Origin: Alopecurus myosuroides
Lineage: Eukaryota > Streptophyta > Magnoliopsida > Poales > Poaceae
Direction of reading: 5' to 3'
Assembly: GCA_028641055.1 (NCBI GenBank)
Contig: CM054057.1
Location: forward strand, 577,124,610 to 577,188,609
Length of the DNA: 64,000 nt
The position numbers and the translations under genes were made by a program. Under the pieces are notes generated by a model, which made no database searches, had not been told where the DNA came from, and saw only the letters and a program-made list of their open reading frames with translations. Position 1 is the stretch's first letter. Each line of letters begins with the position of its first letter. Below are positions 11,605 to 21,325 of the stretch, piece by piece.

Positions 11605-12835
11605 AAATCAGCTCTTGAGGATGCCTTGGAAACCGAGACCACAGCCAAAGCCACAAAGAAGGCGCTCGAGACACAGATCAAGGTGCTGAAGGATCACAAC
11701 TCGCAACTCATGCTCCAACTCGCCAACGCACGCAGGATTGAGGACCGGCACATTACTGACGAGGAGGATTGGAAGATCAAGCTGGACGCACTGCTGGTGG
11801 ATCTTAGGCGTAAGTTTTCTCTTCTCGGGACTTAGCTGTTTCTCTTCTCCGCTACTTGGCTTGCTTTTCCTCTCACTCTTCCTTCTTGGTTTCATCTCTT
11901 TTCTGCCTCCATTTCTAACTTTTATCGGTTTCTCTCTAGATATCTTCCCTGATCTCCGCGCCGCCAGCACTCCTGCTTTGGCGAAGGCACAACAGCTCCG
12001 CGCTGATTCCGGGATGCCTGTCGACACTAAGTCCAGCGTCAACGACAATCTTCTGAGCATCAAGTCGTAGCTTCGCCAACTCAGAGGCTTGGGCCCCACC
12101 ATGGTATCCACTGCCTACAAACTCCATGATCTGTTCTGGCCTTATCAAGCTGCGCCAAACAACTTCAGCGCGCTTGCCGAGAAGCTGGACAACGTGAAGG
12201 CCGAATTGAAAAAGTGGCGCGGCTCAGCAGCTCGGGCAGGAGCGGATGAACTTCTTCACTCCATTTGCAGCTGGTATGAGAACCTCGATCTTGCCAGGAT
12301 TATTGAGATGCGCCAAGACTCCAAGTGGTCCAAGGATCCCGATTGCATTGCTCGCCGGAAGGCAGCAGCCTACGAGGTAGCCTCCTACACGGACACCGCC
12401 ACCTACATCGACGGCCTCCCCGAGCCAGATACTGAAGCTGAGGATGAAGACGACGATGAAGATGAGGACACCGAGTCAGATGACTTGAGTTTCTTCGAAG
12501 AGGGTGCCGCAAAAGGAGCTGCCGAGAAGGGAAAGGGGAAGGCCAAGGTTGATGATGAAGTCGAGAAGACGCAACCCAGCGCCGAGGAGACCACCATCAC
12601 CACCGAGATGGTGATCCAGCAACCGGACCCCGAGTTGGGCGCAACCAGCAGCAGCTTCCAGGCTGCTGCATCGACCTCGGCCACGGATCCCATTTTCATC
12701 GCCACGTCAACCTCAGAGCAAGCAGCCAACGCCAACACGGAAACGGATGCCGAGAGCGCCAAGGCTGATGCTGACGCCGAGAAGGCTGAAGATGATGGCA
12801 AAGCTGCAGACAACACCGCTACCTCCAAGGAGTGA
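11605..12835 (+). pseudogene. Tat-1 antisense spliced gene (aORF), last two exons
   Basis: Exon A (11605-11809) encodes a charged coiled coil (LETQIKVLKDHNSQLMLQLA). It is followed by a textbook 130-bp intron at 11810-11939 (GTAAGT ... TCTCTCTAG, phase 1). The final exon (11940-12835) encodes a helical domain (LHDLFWPYQAA, AELKKWRGSAARAG), an acidic DDDEDED run and an Ala/Thr/Ser-rich tail. One in-frame TAG at 12068-12070 interrupts the last exon between IKS and LRQLRGLG. The upstream exons were cut off by the Tat-2 insertion; an ATG at 11599 in the Tat-2 LTR happens to be in frame. The architecture matches the 3' parts of the Tat-2 and Tat-3 antisense genes, although sequence similarity is low. 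Function is unknown. Confidence 0.8.
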
Positions 12836-13475
12836 CTCCTGAAAAACACTTATCCTCTAGAACTTTTATCAGATCCCCGGGATGCCGGGTGCAGATGTAT
12901 CAAACTTATTAAGTCTTTTGTTGCTACTCAATTTTATTCTCGGTTGAAGTTCTTAGCAACTCTGGCTCAATGCCTGGTTGCGTTATTATGCAAGTCCCTG
13001 AGTTGCATTTTTTATCCGCTCTTCCTTTTTTTCTCAGCTCTTACCTGCAACTTGTTGCTTTGTTGGTAGTCGAGTCACAAGAGTTCAAAGTAGGAGTTTC
13101 AAATACTTAGCCACTTAGAAAAATCATAGTAACGCTGCCCATCACTTAGCCAAAAAGAAAAGACAGTAAAAAACACTCTATTCGGTTGCCACACGCTTCC
13201 TTTCCTTTGCAATTTTTCATGTGTTCATTGACTCTTTGGCTTGTTCTCTGGCTTGCCATGAAGCCGGGTTGCGGACAGCAACAGAGTCGCAGAGTGTCCG
13301 GTGAGTTTAAACACACTACTTTGTATGCTTTTGAAATTCTAAGTGGTTCAACCGAATAGACAAAGCAAAACAGAGTAAACACAAGGAACAGTTTGGACGA
13401 GGGCTGTCCCCGAGTTCAATTTCAGATTGCCGAATAGGAGTTTAACTCGGTTAAGGAGATACATACACAGTTTTC
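12836..13475. other. Tat-1 convergent spacer between aORF and pol
   Basis: These 640 bp hold no supported gene. The antisense gene (plus) and pol (minus) end facing each other here. An AATAAA-like signal on the minus strand lies at 12933-12938. Confidence 0.6.
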
Positions 13476-14798
13476 TCATGAGTGAAAACGTCGAAGTAGA
13501 GCTACATTCCAACGGCGCTTGGATTCCTCTCCAGCCCTATCCGGCATGTTCTTCTGGGGTGGCTGTGCGTTGATTAGATAGTAGGCATCATTGTGTAAGG
13601 CCTTGCTCACAATGAATGGCCCTTCCCACGGAGGAGAAAGCTTGTGCATCCCGGCTGTACGCTGCACGAGCCTAAGCACCATGTCTCCTTCTCGGAAAAC
13701 CCTTGGGTTCACTTTTAGGCTATGATAACGCCTCAAGTTTTGCTGGTAAAGAGCTGAACGTGACAGAGTTAGCTCTCTTGCTTCTTCCAGCAGGTCAACG
13801 TCATTTTCTCGAGCTTCTCTAGCCTCTGCCTCCGTGTAGAGCGTTACACGGGGCGAGTCATGCTCTAGGTCAGTGGGCAGCACGGCCTCAGCTCCATAAA
13901 CCAGGAAGAATGGCGTTTAGCTGGTTGACCGGTTAGGGGTAGTCCTTAGACTGCACAACACCGCTGGCAACTCGTCTAGCCAACACCCGGGTGTTTTCAG
14001 CAGTGGCTCACTCAGCCTTGGCTTTATGCCTGATAGCACCATGCCATTTGCTCTTTCCACTTGCCCATTGGAGGCGGGATGCGCAAAAGATGCAACATCT
14101 AGCCGAATATGCTTATCTCTGCAGAACCTCGCAAACACACCCTCAGCAAAGTTTGTGCCATTATCCATGATAATGCTGTGCGGGTAGCCATATCTCAGGA
14201 TCACATCTTTCAAGAAACTCACAGCAGTGGTTCCATCACACTTCCGAATAGGCTTCACGTCAATCCACTTTGTGAACTTGTCAACCATGACCAAGATGTG
14301 AGTCATGTTGCCTCTAGCCGGCTTGAAAGGACCCACCATATCCAAGCACCAAACAGCAAATGGCCAAGTAATGGGAATGGTCTTCAACTCGGAAGCTGGC
14401 ATATGGATCTTACTTGCAAATCTTTGGCAGCCGTTGCACTTTCTCACAGTATCTTCAGCTTGCTTCAAGGCAGTGAGCCAAAAGAAACCATGCCGATAAG
14501 CCTTGTTGATCAGAGCCCGAGAAGAGGCATGATGCCCGCATTCTCCTTGGTGTATCTCCATCAGAATTTCTTCTTCTTCTGGCTCTACACAGCGTTGCAG
14601 CACACCAGTAGGACTTCTTTTATGCATCACATCTCTTATGATTGTATAGCCCTTGGATCTTCTCTGAATTTGCCTCGAGGTAACCTCATCACTCGGCAAG
14701 GTGCCGTCCTTTAGAAAGGATAATATGGGCAAGGCCCAACTCGGTGTCCCCCGGATGGGAAACACTGGTTCGTACACTTCCATTGGATCAACCACCAC
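13476..14798 (-). pseudogene. Tat-1 integrase
   Basis: This is the retroviral-type integrase at the C-end of pol. It has the HHCC zinc-binding region (GHHASSRALINKAY ... CNGCQ), then the DDE core with LDMVGPF, IMDNGTNF and NGQVERANG. The C-terminal part has LLEEARELTLSRSALYQQN and the GPF motif region (WEGPFIVSKAL), ending RRFHS. An in-frame TAA at 13917-13919 (probably a former Tyr codon before TPFFLVYGAEA) splits the frame. A further one-base shift separates it from the RNase H frame upstream near 14800-14850. All three catalytic residues are retained. Confidence 0.92.
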
Positions 14799-15711
14799 TT
14801 CTTCTTCTTCTGAGTTGCGAACGAGTCCCGGAGACCTTGTGCACGCGGCAAGAACCCCCTCAATGAATGCGACAGTCCCCGAGTTGGGAGGGGCAGTCCC
14901 CGAGTAAGGAGGGACAGTCCCTGGGTTGCAGGCGCCAGTCCCCGGGATGGAGACGGCAGTCCCCGGTTCTCTTTTGCAACCTCCCAGTCAATCTCCATGG
15001 GAACAGCTTCCTCACCAGGCAGAGAAGGAATGAATATAGACTCCGAGTTGGGGGATGGCTTGATAGATGGCTTTCTCAAATGCTCCAAGGCAATCCCAGC
15101 TGGGATGTACTGCCGAGAAGACCCCAACTTGGACAGCTCATCAGCTGCCTCGTTCTCTGCTCGGTGTATGTGCTTGAACTCGCACCCTTCGAAGAAACCA
15201 GTCATAGTTTGCACCAGAAACCGATATGAAGCCATGTTGGCATCCAGAGCATCCCAAGTGCCTGAAACTTGCTGCACAACCAGATCCGAGTCGCCATAGC
15301 ATACGATGCGCTGCACGCCAACCTCCTTGGCCACCTTCAAGCCGTGTACCACGGCCTCGTACTCTGCTACATTATTGGATGCCTTGAAATGAATTTGCAG
15401 CACGTACTTGAGTTGATCTCGCTTGGGTGACGTGAGCACCACGCCAGCACCCAAGCCCTCCTTCACCTTGGAGCCATCAAAATGCATCTTCCAGTAGTTG
15501 GCTACCAGAGTAGGAGGTTCATATTGCACCTCAACCCAATCCACCAGAAAATCTGCTAGGATCTGAGACTTGATGGCTTCTCTTCTCGCATACGCAGGAG
15601 CGTACGCGGCCTGCTCAATTGCCCACTTGGCTACTCTGCCACTTGCCTCCTTGTTGCCCATGATGTCCGAGATGGGATCAGAACTCACCACAGTGACGGG
15701 ATGCTCTTGGA
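14799..15711 (-). pseudogene. Tat-1 RNase H end and archaeal-type RNase H
   Basis: The frame begins in the end of the classical RNase H (SSDPISDIMGNKEASGRVAKW). It continues into a second RNase H of the archaeal type, with HFDGSK, NNVAEYEA, CYGDSDLVVQQ and HRAENEAADELSKLG, which retains the acidic catalytic residues. This second domain is characteristic of the Tat lineage. A proline/glycine-rich linker encoded by a minisatellite (14877-14975) follows. The frame is separated from RT by a one-base deletion near 15712, where TATTTCC became TATTCC. Confidence 0.88.
14877..14975 (-). repeat. 24-bp coding minisatellite in Tat-1 RNase H-integrase linker
   Basis: About four imperfect copies of a 24-bp unit built on CAGTCCCCGAGT (plus strand) encode a repeating RGL(P/S)xPxRGL peptide on the minus strand. 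The unit length is a multiple of three, so copy number could vary without breaking pol. Confidence 0.75.
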
Positions 15712-17375
15712 ATAGTGCTTCAGCTTCTTGGCGCCCAGGTACACGCCATAAGTCATCTTCTGGTAATGTGGGTAGTTTTTCTTGGAGCTAGACAACACCA
15801 CACTGAGATAGTATACTGGCCGCTGCACGGTCTTGCCTTCCTCTTCTCTCTCCACCACAATCACCACACTGACCACTCGGTTGGTCGCAGCAATGTACAG
15901 CAGCATTGGCTCTTTGGGTAGCAGACTAGCCAAGATGGGAGCGCTACCCAGCATGGCTTTCAGCTCCTTGAATGCCACATCAGCTTCCGGTGTCCAGACG
16001 AACTTGTCGCTCTTCTTCATCAATTGATATAGAGGCAAGGCCTTCTCGCCCATTCTGCCCAGGAAGCGGCTTAGAGAAGCCAAGCAACCAGTGAACTTTT
16101 GCACATTCTTCAGTGATCTCGGCAAAGACATGCCCTCTATAGCTTTTATCTTTGAAGGATTGGCCTCAATGCCCCGACTGGATACCAAGAAGCCGAGTAG
16201 CTTGCCAGCCGGGACGCCAAAGGTGCATTTAGTCGGATTCAACTTCATATTGTACTTGCGCAAGTTGGCAAATGTTTCCTCGATGTCACTAAGCAGAGTA
16301 TGTGTTTTATTCGTTTTGATGACAATGTCATCTACGTACACCTGCAAATTTTTGCCAATTTGATCATGCAAGCATTTCTGCATGCATCTCTGATATGTAG
16401 CCCCAGCATTCCGCAACCCAAAGCACATGACACGATAACAATGTGCCCCATACGGGGTAATAAAGGCAGTCTTTGTTTGATCAGCAGGGTTGAGAGCTAT
16501 CTGATGAAAACCAGAGTAGGCATCTATGAAAGACAAAAGCTCACAACCAGCAGTGGAATCGATCATCTGATCTATGCGGGGTAGCGGAAAGGGATCCTTG
16601 GGGCAGGCTTTGTTCAGGTCGGTGTAGTCCACGCACATGCGCCATGCGGTATCCGCCTTGGGGTCCTCCTTCTTCTTCTCAACCATAACCGGGTTGGCTA
16701 GCCAATCCGGATGCAAAACCTCCATAAAAAAGTTGCTTATCAGCAACTTGGTGATCTGATCACCGATAGCTTTCCTTCTCTCATCGCCAAAGCGGCGCAT
16801 TGCCTGCTTCACTGGCTTGGCATCATGCCGCACATGTAGCGAGTGCTCAAACAACTCCCTCGGGACACCCGACAAATCCTCATTGGACCAGGCAAACACG
16901 TCCCGATTCTCACGGAGGAAGTGGATGAGCTCGCTTTCCTATTTCTTTCCCAACCCGGCGCCAATGATGGCAACACGGTCTGGGAACTCAGGATCAACCT
17001 GGACCTTCTTTGTCTCCTGGGACGCCTGGAACGCAGCCCCGTACTGGGAACTCGCCATGCCAGGCGCACCACCTTGCGCTGCTTGCGCCATAGGCACCAC
17101 CTCGTACATCTTCTTCTTCTCGGCAGCAATGACCATGGACTCCGCCAGCTGGGAACCAGCAGAGGCGCACTCCATAGACTTCTTGTAGTCACCCGAGATG
17201 GTGATCACTCCACTAGGGCCAGGGATCTTCATCTTCAAGTATGCGGCGTGGGTTGAAGCCATGAACTTGCTGAGAGCAGGCCTACCGAGTAGGGAATGGT
17301 ATGGGCTCTAGTGATCAACCACCTCGAAGGCCAAGCTCTCAGTGCGGCAGTTCTCCCTGGTGCTGAATAGGACGT
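15685..17375 (-). pseudogene. Tat-1 protease C-part, linker and reverse transcriptase
   Basis: The segment starts with the end of the protease (LLGRPALSKFMASTHAAYLK). RT follows, with CVDYTDLNKACPKDPFPLPRI, FIDAYSGFHQI and the catalytic YVDD at 16327-16338, then the thumb/connection and the start of RNase H (RPVYYLSVVL). Two TAG stops, at 17308-17310 (after EVVDH) and 16939-16941 (after GLGKK), interrupt an otherwise good frame. Frameshifts near 17385 and 15712 bound it. RT itself is uninterrupted over about 400 codons. Confidence 0.9.
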
Positions 17376-18411
17376 CTATCCAGACGCGCCGATCGGAGAG
17401 CAAGACACTCCCGGCACAATGCCATGGAAAGTAGTCCTGCTGGGTAGCAGCATGTTCTCGGCCATCCCGAGCTTCTCAAGTGTGTCTCTGTACACAATGT
17501 TGATGTTGCTGCCATTGTTAATCAGGACCTTGCTGAACCTGACGTTCTTCTGAGCGCCCAAGAAGGTGGGATCCACCACCAAAGCATAGCTACCCGGGTT
17601 GGGCATCACCCTAGGATGATCAGCTCTGGACCATGTGATCTCTTGGTTGCACCAGTGCAGGTAGTGGGGCACAGCGGGAATCACAGCATTGACCTCCATC
17701 GCACGCCTGTGCTGAGACTGCTTGTCGGAGGGCTCGGAGGTGAAGATCATGTAGCTCTCGTGGTGTTCCTGGTACTGGTTGCGGTCTCCACCGCCATTGT
17801 TTCCGTTGTTGTTGTTGTTACCTTGGTTGTTGTTGCTGTTGTTGTTCCTGTTGTTGTTGCGGGTGTAGTAGTTGCGGTTGCGGTCGTTGTTGTTGTAGTT
17901 GCGGTAGCGGTCGCTGTTGAAGTTGCGGTTGGCTCCTAAAGCCACCTGGTTCACGTTCTCTCTTCTCGGGAAGGCTGCAGGCCTGGGAGCAGGTGCCCGA
18001 GCTGGCTGCACATTGGCATTCGCAGCTGGCAGAGGCGGAGGAGGAGGCAGGCCCTCATTCTTGATCTGTTCCCACCAGCTGCACCGCCGAGTAGTGTGGT
18101 TGGCTGGCCTGGCAGGATGCCGAGTGTGGAAGCTGCATGGCCCATCCCTCATGCTCCCAAAGACAAAGTTCGGAGCGGGATCCGGGTTGCCGCTACCCTG
18201 TTGGGGAGCATTGTACGACTTCTTGATGCCTTGGCCCTGATTCTGGTTTTGCCCGTACTGGGCTCCAGCAGTTTTTTGCCTTTGGCTACTCCCAGCAGCG
18301 GTAGTCACAGCATTCACCTCCTAGGGATCATACCGAGTATCAATCCGGTCACCTCTGCCCTTGTTGCGGAAATCATTGCGCTTGTTGCTGTTGTAGTTCT
18401 TCTCTGCTCGG
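17376..18411 (-). pseudogene. Tat-1 Gag C-part and aspartic protease
   Basis: The N-part is rich in Gln, Asn and Arg (YNNNDRNRNYY and similar), encoded by TTG/GTT repeats at about 17790-17930. The protease region follows. Its active-site loop reads LINNGSNINI where family members have LIDGGSSINI, so the catalytic Asp is replaced by Asn. A one-base slip in a run of five C's near 18412 separates this from Gag. A TAG near 18320 (DP-stop-EV) lies just upstream of the MNAVTTAAG methionine. The protease is therefore predicted to be dead. Confidence 0.85.
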
Positions 18412-20464
18412 GGGAGTCCATCAGAGGCTGAGTTGGGTCTCCGAGTGCATACATGTCCGCGATCTTGCTGGTCTCAGCAAGAGTACTTGGCATCTCGCGC
18501 TGCAGCTTCTGCCACAACATGTTACCATGTCTGCAGCCCTGCGCAAACAAAGTGATGGCCTGGGCCTCATTCACACCTTCACAGGTGTTCCTCAAGGTGG
18601 TCCACCGAGTAAGATACTCGCGGTCGGTCTCGTCTTCCCGCTGCTTGCAAGCGGACAACTGCTGCGGCCTATTTGGCCTCTTGTACGTGCTGGTGAAGTT
18701 ACTGATGAAGGCCTCCGAGAAGTCCAGCCAGCAATTGATACTGTCCTTGGGCAGGTTGTTGAGCCAAGTCCGAGCCGGACCCTCAAGCATTTGCGGAACA
18801 TACCGCACAACCCATCTCCGGTTGCCGCCTGCAATGTGCACAGCATTGACATAGTCACTCAACCAGTCCTCCGGCTTGGTGCTGCCATTGTAGCACTTGG
18901 TCCCCCTGGCCAGCTGGAAGTGGTTCACTGACGGCTCGTTCATGATGCGAGGGCCAAAGCATTCTGGCCCAGGCGGCCCCTTGTTCTCGAGTTGCGTGGA
19001 CAGATTGATCCGGTCCAGCTTGAACCTGGCATCACTGGGCTCCAACATGCGCTCACTAAGGCGATCAGCAACATTCCTTGGGTCAGCATAGCCGGATAGC
19101 CCCATCGCCGAGTAGCCATCGTCATACCTATTCTCCTGCACAACAGCGGGTTGCACCACAGGGTTGGCTGCTAGCGAAGCCGCACGCGACTGTGCTGCAG
19201 CGGGCTGCTGCGTCCTGTGCCGAGTAGGCTGAGTAGCAGGACGCCGAGAAGGCCCCGCGTTGTCTCCGTCCTGCCCCTTGCTGTGAGCTTTATGGGCTTG
19301 ATAGCCTGCTCCTGTAGTAGTGTGTTTCTGACCGGACTTTCGCGGCACAGCGCACTGTTTCGCGGCGAGAGCCGGGTCGTACACCTGCATCTGTCTACTC
19401 TTCCCAGAGCGCACACTCTGGTCCCTCTCACGGCTGGGATGCGGCGACGAGGCCTGATCCGTAGATCTGACCGCATGCGAGTGTACAACCTGAGAAGCAC
19501 CGGCACCCGGATTGGCTTTCCGGAACTCCTCATTCTGCCTAGCAGCTTCTAGCACTAGCTCATTGAGCCTCTCCTGCTGCCAAGCGCGCGCGTCGCCGAC
19601 AAGGTTTGGCAACTCAGCAGCTACAACCTCTGCAGCTCTAAGAGTTTTGGCGGGGGTGCTGTATCTGGGCCTGGTAGTGGTGTTTGCAGTGGCATATTGG
19701 CTAGGAGCCTCTACAACTGTCGCCATCTCGGCGCCTAAGTTGCGAAGCGTTGCGGCTAACATGCTAGACTTCCTAACAACAGGAGTAAAGCCATGGGCCT
19801 TGTTGTACTCGTTCTGGTCTAGGATAAGCTCGAGCCTAACCTTCTCAAGTTCCAGGTGCTCAGCGAGCAGCTCCTGACGCTGCCGGTCGAGCTGCGCCCT
19901 CATGGTCAAGAGCTCGAGCTCGGTGGGAGGCGGCATGCCCATCTGCACAGCGGACGCCGGTATCGTCGGTGTAGTGGAGAGAGGGAGGTTAGAGTCCTTC
20001 TCGTAGGGCTTGTGAACCCTCTGGCTAATACTCGGGCCAGCGAGATCTTCGATGACCTCCGCGGTAGTAGCCGCGCCCTTCCCGGCATCGGTAGTCAGGC
20101 CGGTCATCATCACCTCCACGCTGTCCGCGGAGCAGCCCATCGGCCTTCCGCGGGCAGCGAGCACAGCAGGAGGATCCTCCGCGACCAGCACCTCCTCTGG
20201 GAACTCGTGGACGACGGCGGTGGCGACGTAGACGAGGTGCGAGCCGAAGGAGAGCACCGAGCCGTCTGCCGGTATGGGCCTCCCGCCGAAATCTCCGGCG
20301 TTGTCGGTGACGAAGTCGAAGGAGCCGAATCTGTGGACAAGGGCACAGACCACGCGCTCCCCAGTAGCAGAAACGAGTCCCGTCCGAACATGGACTCCAG
20401 CCAGCGCCTCTGTCTGCCCCACGGTGGGCGCCAACTGTCGTGGTGGTATCACGGCAGATGCCAT
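18314..20464 (-). CDS. Tat-1 Gag
   Basis: A 716-codon open frame starts at the ATG at 20464 (MASAVIPPRQ), which lies inside the LTR, and passes through the PBS as LAPTVGQ. It has a long N-part with a coiled coil (LDRQRQELLAEHLELEKVRLE), a Ser/Gln/His-rich middle and a Retrotrans_gag domain (ARTWLNNLPKDSINCWLDFS to TRWTTLRNTCEGV). The C-end is frameshifted: the last 30 or so residues (from PEQRRTTT) are out of frame with the following Gag-PR segment. If the LTR ATG is not used, a start at MGCSADS or later would be needed. Gag packages element RNA in cytoplasmic particles. Confidence 0.85.
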   Translation of the reverse strand: MASAVIPPRQLAPTVGQTEALAGVHVRTGLVSATGERVVCALVHRFGSFDFVTDNAGDFGGRPIPADGSVLSFGSHLVYVATAVVHEFPEEVLVAEDPPAVLAARGRPMGCSADSVEVMMTGLTTDAGKGAATTAEVIEDLAGPSISQRVHKPYEKDSNLPLSTTPTIPASAVQMGMPPPTELELLTMRAQLDRQRQELLAEHLELEKVRLELILDQNEYNKAHGFTPVVRKSSMLAATLRNLGAEMATVVEAPSQYATANTTTRPRYSTPAKTLRAAEVVAAELPNLVGDARAWQQERLNELVLEAARQNEEFRKANPGAGASQVVHSHAVRSTDQASSPHPSRERDQSVRSGKSRQMQVYDPALAAKQCAVPRKSGQKHTTTGAGYQAHKAHSKGQDGDNAGPSRRPATQPTRHRTQQPAAAQSRAASLAANPVVQPAVVQENRYDDGYSAMGLSGYADPRNVADRLSERMLEPSDARFKLDRINLSTQLENKGPPGPECFGPRIMNEPSVNHFQLARGTKCYNGSTKPEDWLSDYVNAVHIAGGNRRWVVRYVPQMLEGPARTWLNNLPKDSINCWLDFSEAFISNFTSTYKRPNRPQQLSACKQREDETDREYLTRWTTLRNTCEGVNEAQAITLFAQGCRHGNMLWQKLQREMPSTLAETSKIADMYALGDPTQPLMDSPEQRRTTTATSAMISATRAEVTGLILGMIPRR
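20416..20433 (-). other. Tat-1 primer-binding site
   Basis: The minus strand reads TGGCGCCCACCGTGGGGC, two bases inside the LTR end. Tat-3 has TGGTGCCCACCGTGGGGCC in the same place. I do not assign the tRNA with certainty. Confidence 0.85.
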
Positions 20465-21325
20465 GGGATGGCTAAAGTTGGGGCCGATGGACGCTGAAGG
20501 TGCTCGGGGAGGGATCACACGGCGAGTAACCGCGTGTGGTAGATCACAAACACTGCAAACAACAAGATCTTACCCAGGTTCAGGGCCCTCGTGTGGAGGT
20601 AACACCCCTACTCCTGCCTCTCTCTTTATATGGGTGTTTACCGAGTAGCCACAGTACAATACAGGTCTTCAGCCGAGTAGCCACTCTTCTCCCTAGTTCT
20701 CTCGGTGTGTAGTGAAGCAATCCAGAGTGTCGACATAATGTTCCGAACCTCTCACAGGAGGGGGCAGGGCACCTTATATACTGGTGCCCAGCCGGATAGA
20801 ATAAGACTAAAAGGTACAACTTGATGGGACAGGAGCACTGCAGAACCACGCACGCCTCCGGGTTCCCGCTGACGCTTGCCGCGTAAGTCGTTGCGCCGTT
20901 CGGAGATGGGACCTGTCCACCCTTGTTAGTGAGATAGGGTAGGCCCCTAGCCCTGTCCTGTCCCCTCTGTCAGTGACAGGACTAGACATGCGCCTATCGT
21001 ACTGTAGCCACGCCGGAGCGTGGATAATCACGCGCTCCGTAAGTTGAACCACACGCCGTACGGACGCAGGATACGCGGGATCCTTTGTCAGAACGGCTCC
21101 ATTGACTTCTGGCCCGAGTAGGAAACCACTCCCTTTACACGGACCAACTCCTCTACTCGGAGGGACATAACTTCCTTGATTCTTCTATCTGGCCATTGGT
21201 GGGCACGACCGGATAGCTGCCTACCGGGTAGCAAGTACCGGGTAGCCAGCCTACTTAGTCAAATAGCTCCTTTGACCTTGACTTTAGAACTGGCCTTACC
21301 CCTACTCGGGGGTAACCCCCCGACA
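20436..21325 (-). repeat. Tat-1 5' LTR
   Basis: The 890-bp LTR is bounded by TGTCG (20436) and CGACA (21325). The PBS lies inside and the Athila-1 sequence outside. A TATATAAG box on the minus strand lies at 20773-20780, and a second TATAAA at 20625-20630. Confidence 0.9.
20773..20780 (-). promoter_or_regulatory. TATA box of Tat-1 LTR
   Basis: The minus strand reads TATATAAG about 340 bp before the LTR end. The weaker TATAAA at 20625-20630 is an alternative. Confidence 0.6.

Larger units (their letters stand above)
11605..21325 (-). mobile_element. Tat-1: Tat-lineage Ty3-gypsy element, 3' end truncated by Tat-2
   Basis: On the minus strand the element has a 5' LTR (20436-21325), a PBS, gag, PR, RT, RNase H, a second archaeal-type RNase H and integrase. 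The dual RNase H marks the Tat lineage. A plus-strand antisense gene lies beyond integrase. Its 3' LTR must lie left of Tat-2, outside the window. The right flank ATTTG at 21326-21330 is the likely target duplication, since the uninterrupted homologous site in element D (about 63450) reads GAATTTGTTTG. Several frameshifts and stops disable pol. Confidence 0.92.

Noticed and set aside
12403..12849. 148-residue Ser/Ala-rich minus-strand frame
   Set aside because: It is the exact complement of the acidic, Ala/Thr-rich tail of the Tat-1 antisense gene.
17616..17939. Valine-rich plus-strand frame resembling a membrane protein
   Set aside because: It is the complement of the Asn-rich Gag linker encoded by GTT/TTG repeats.
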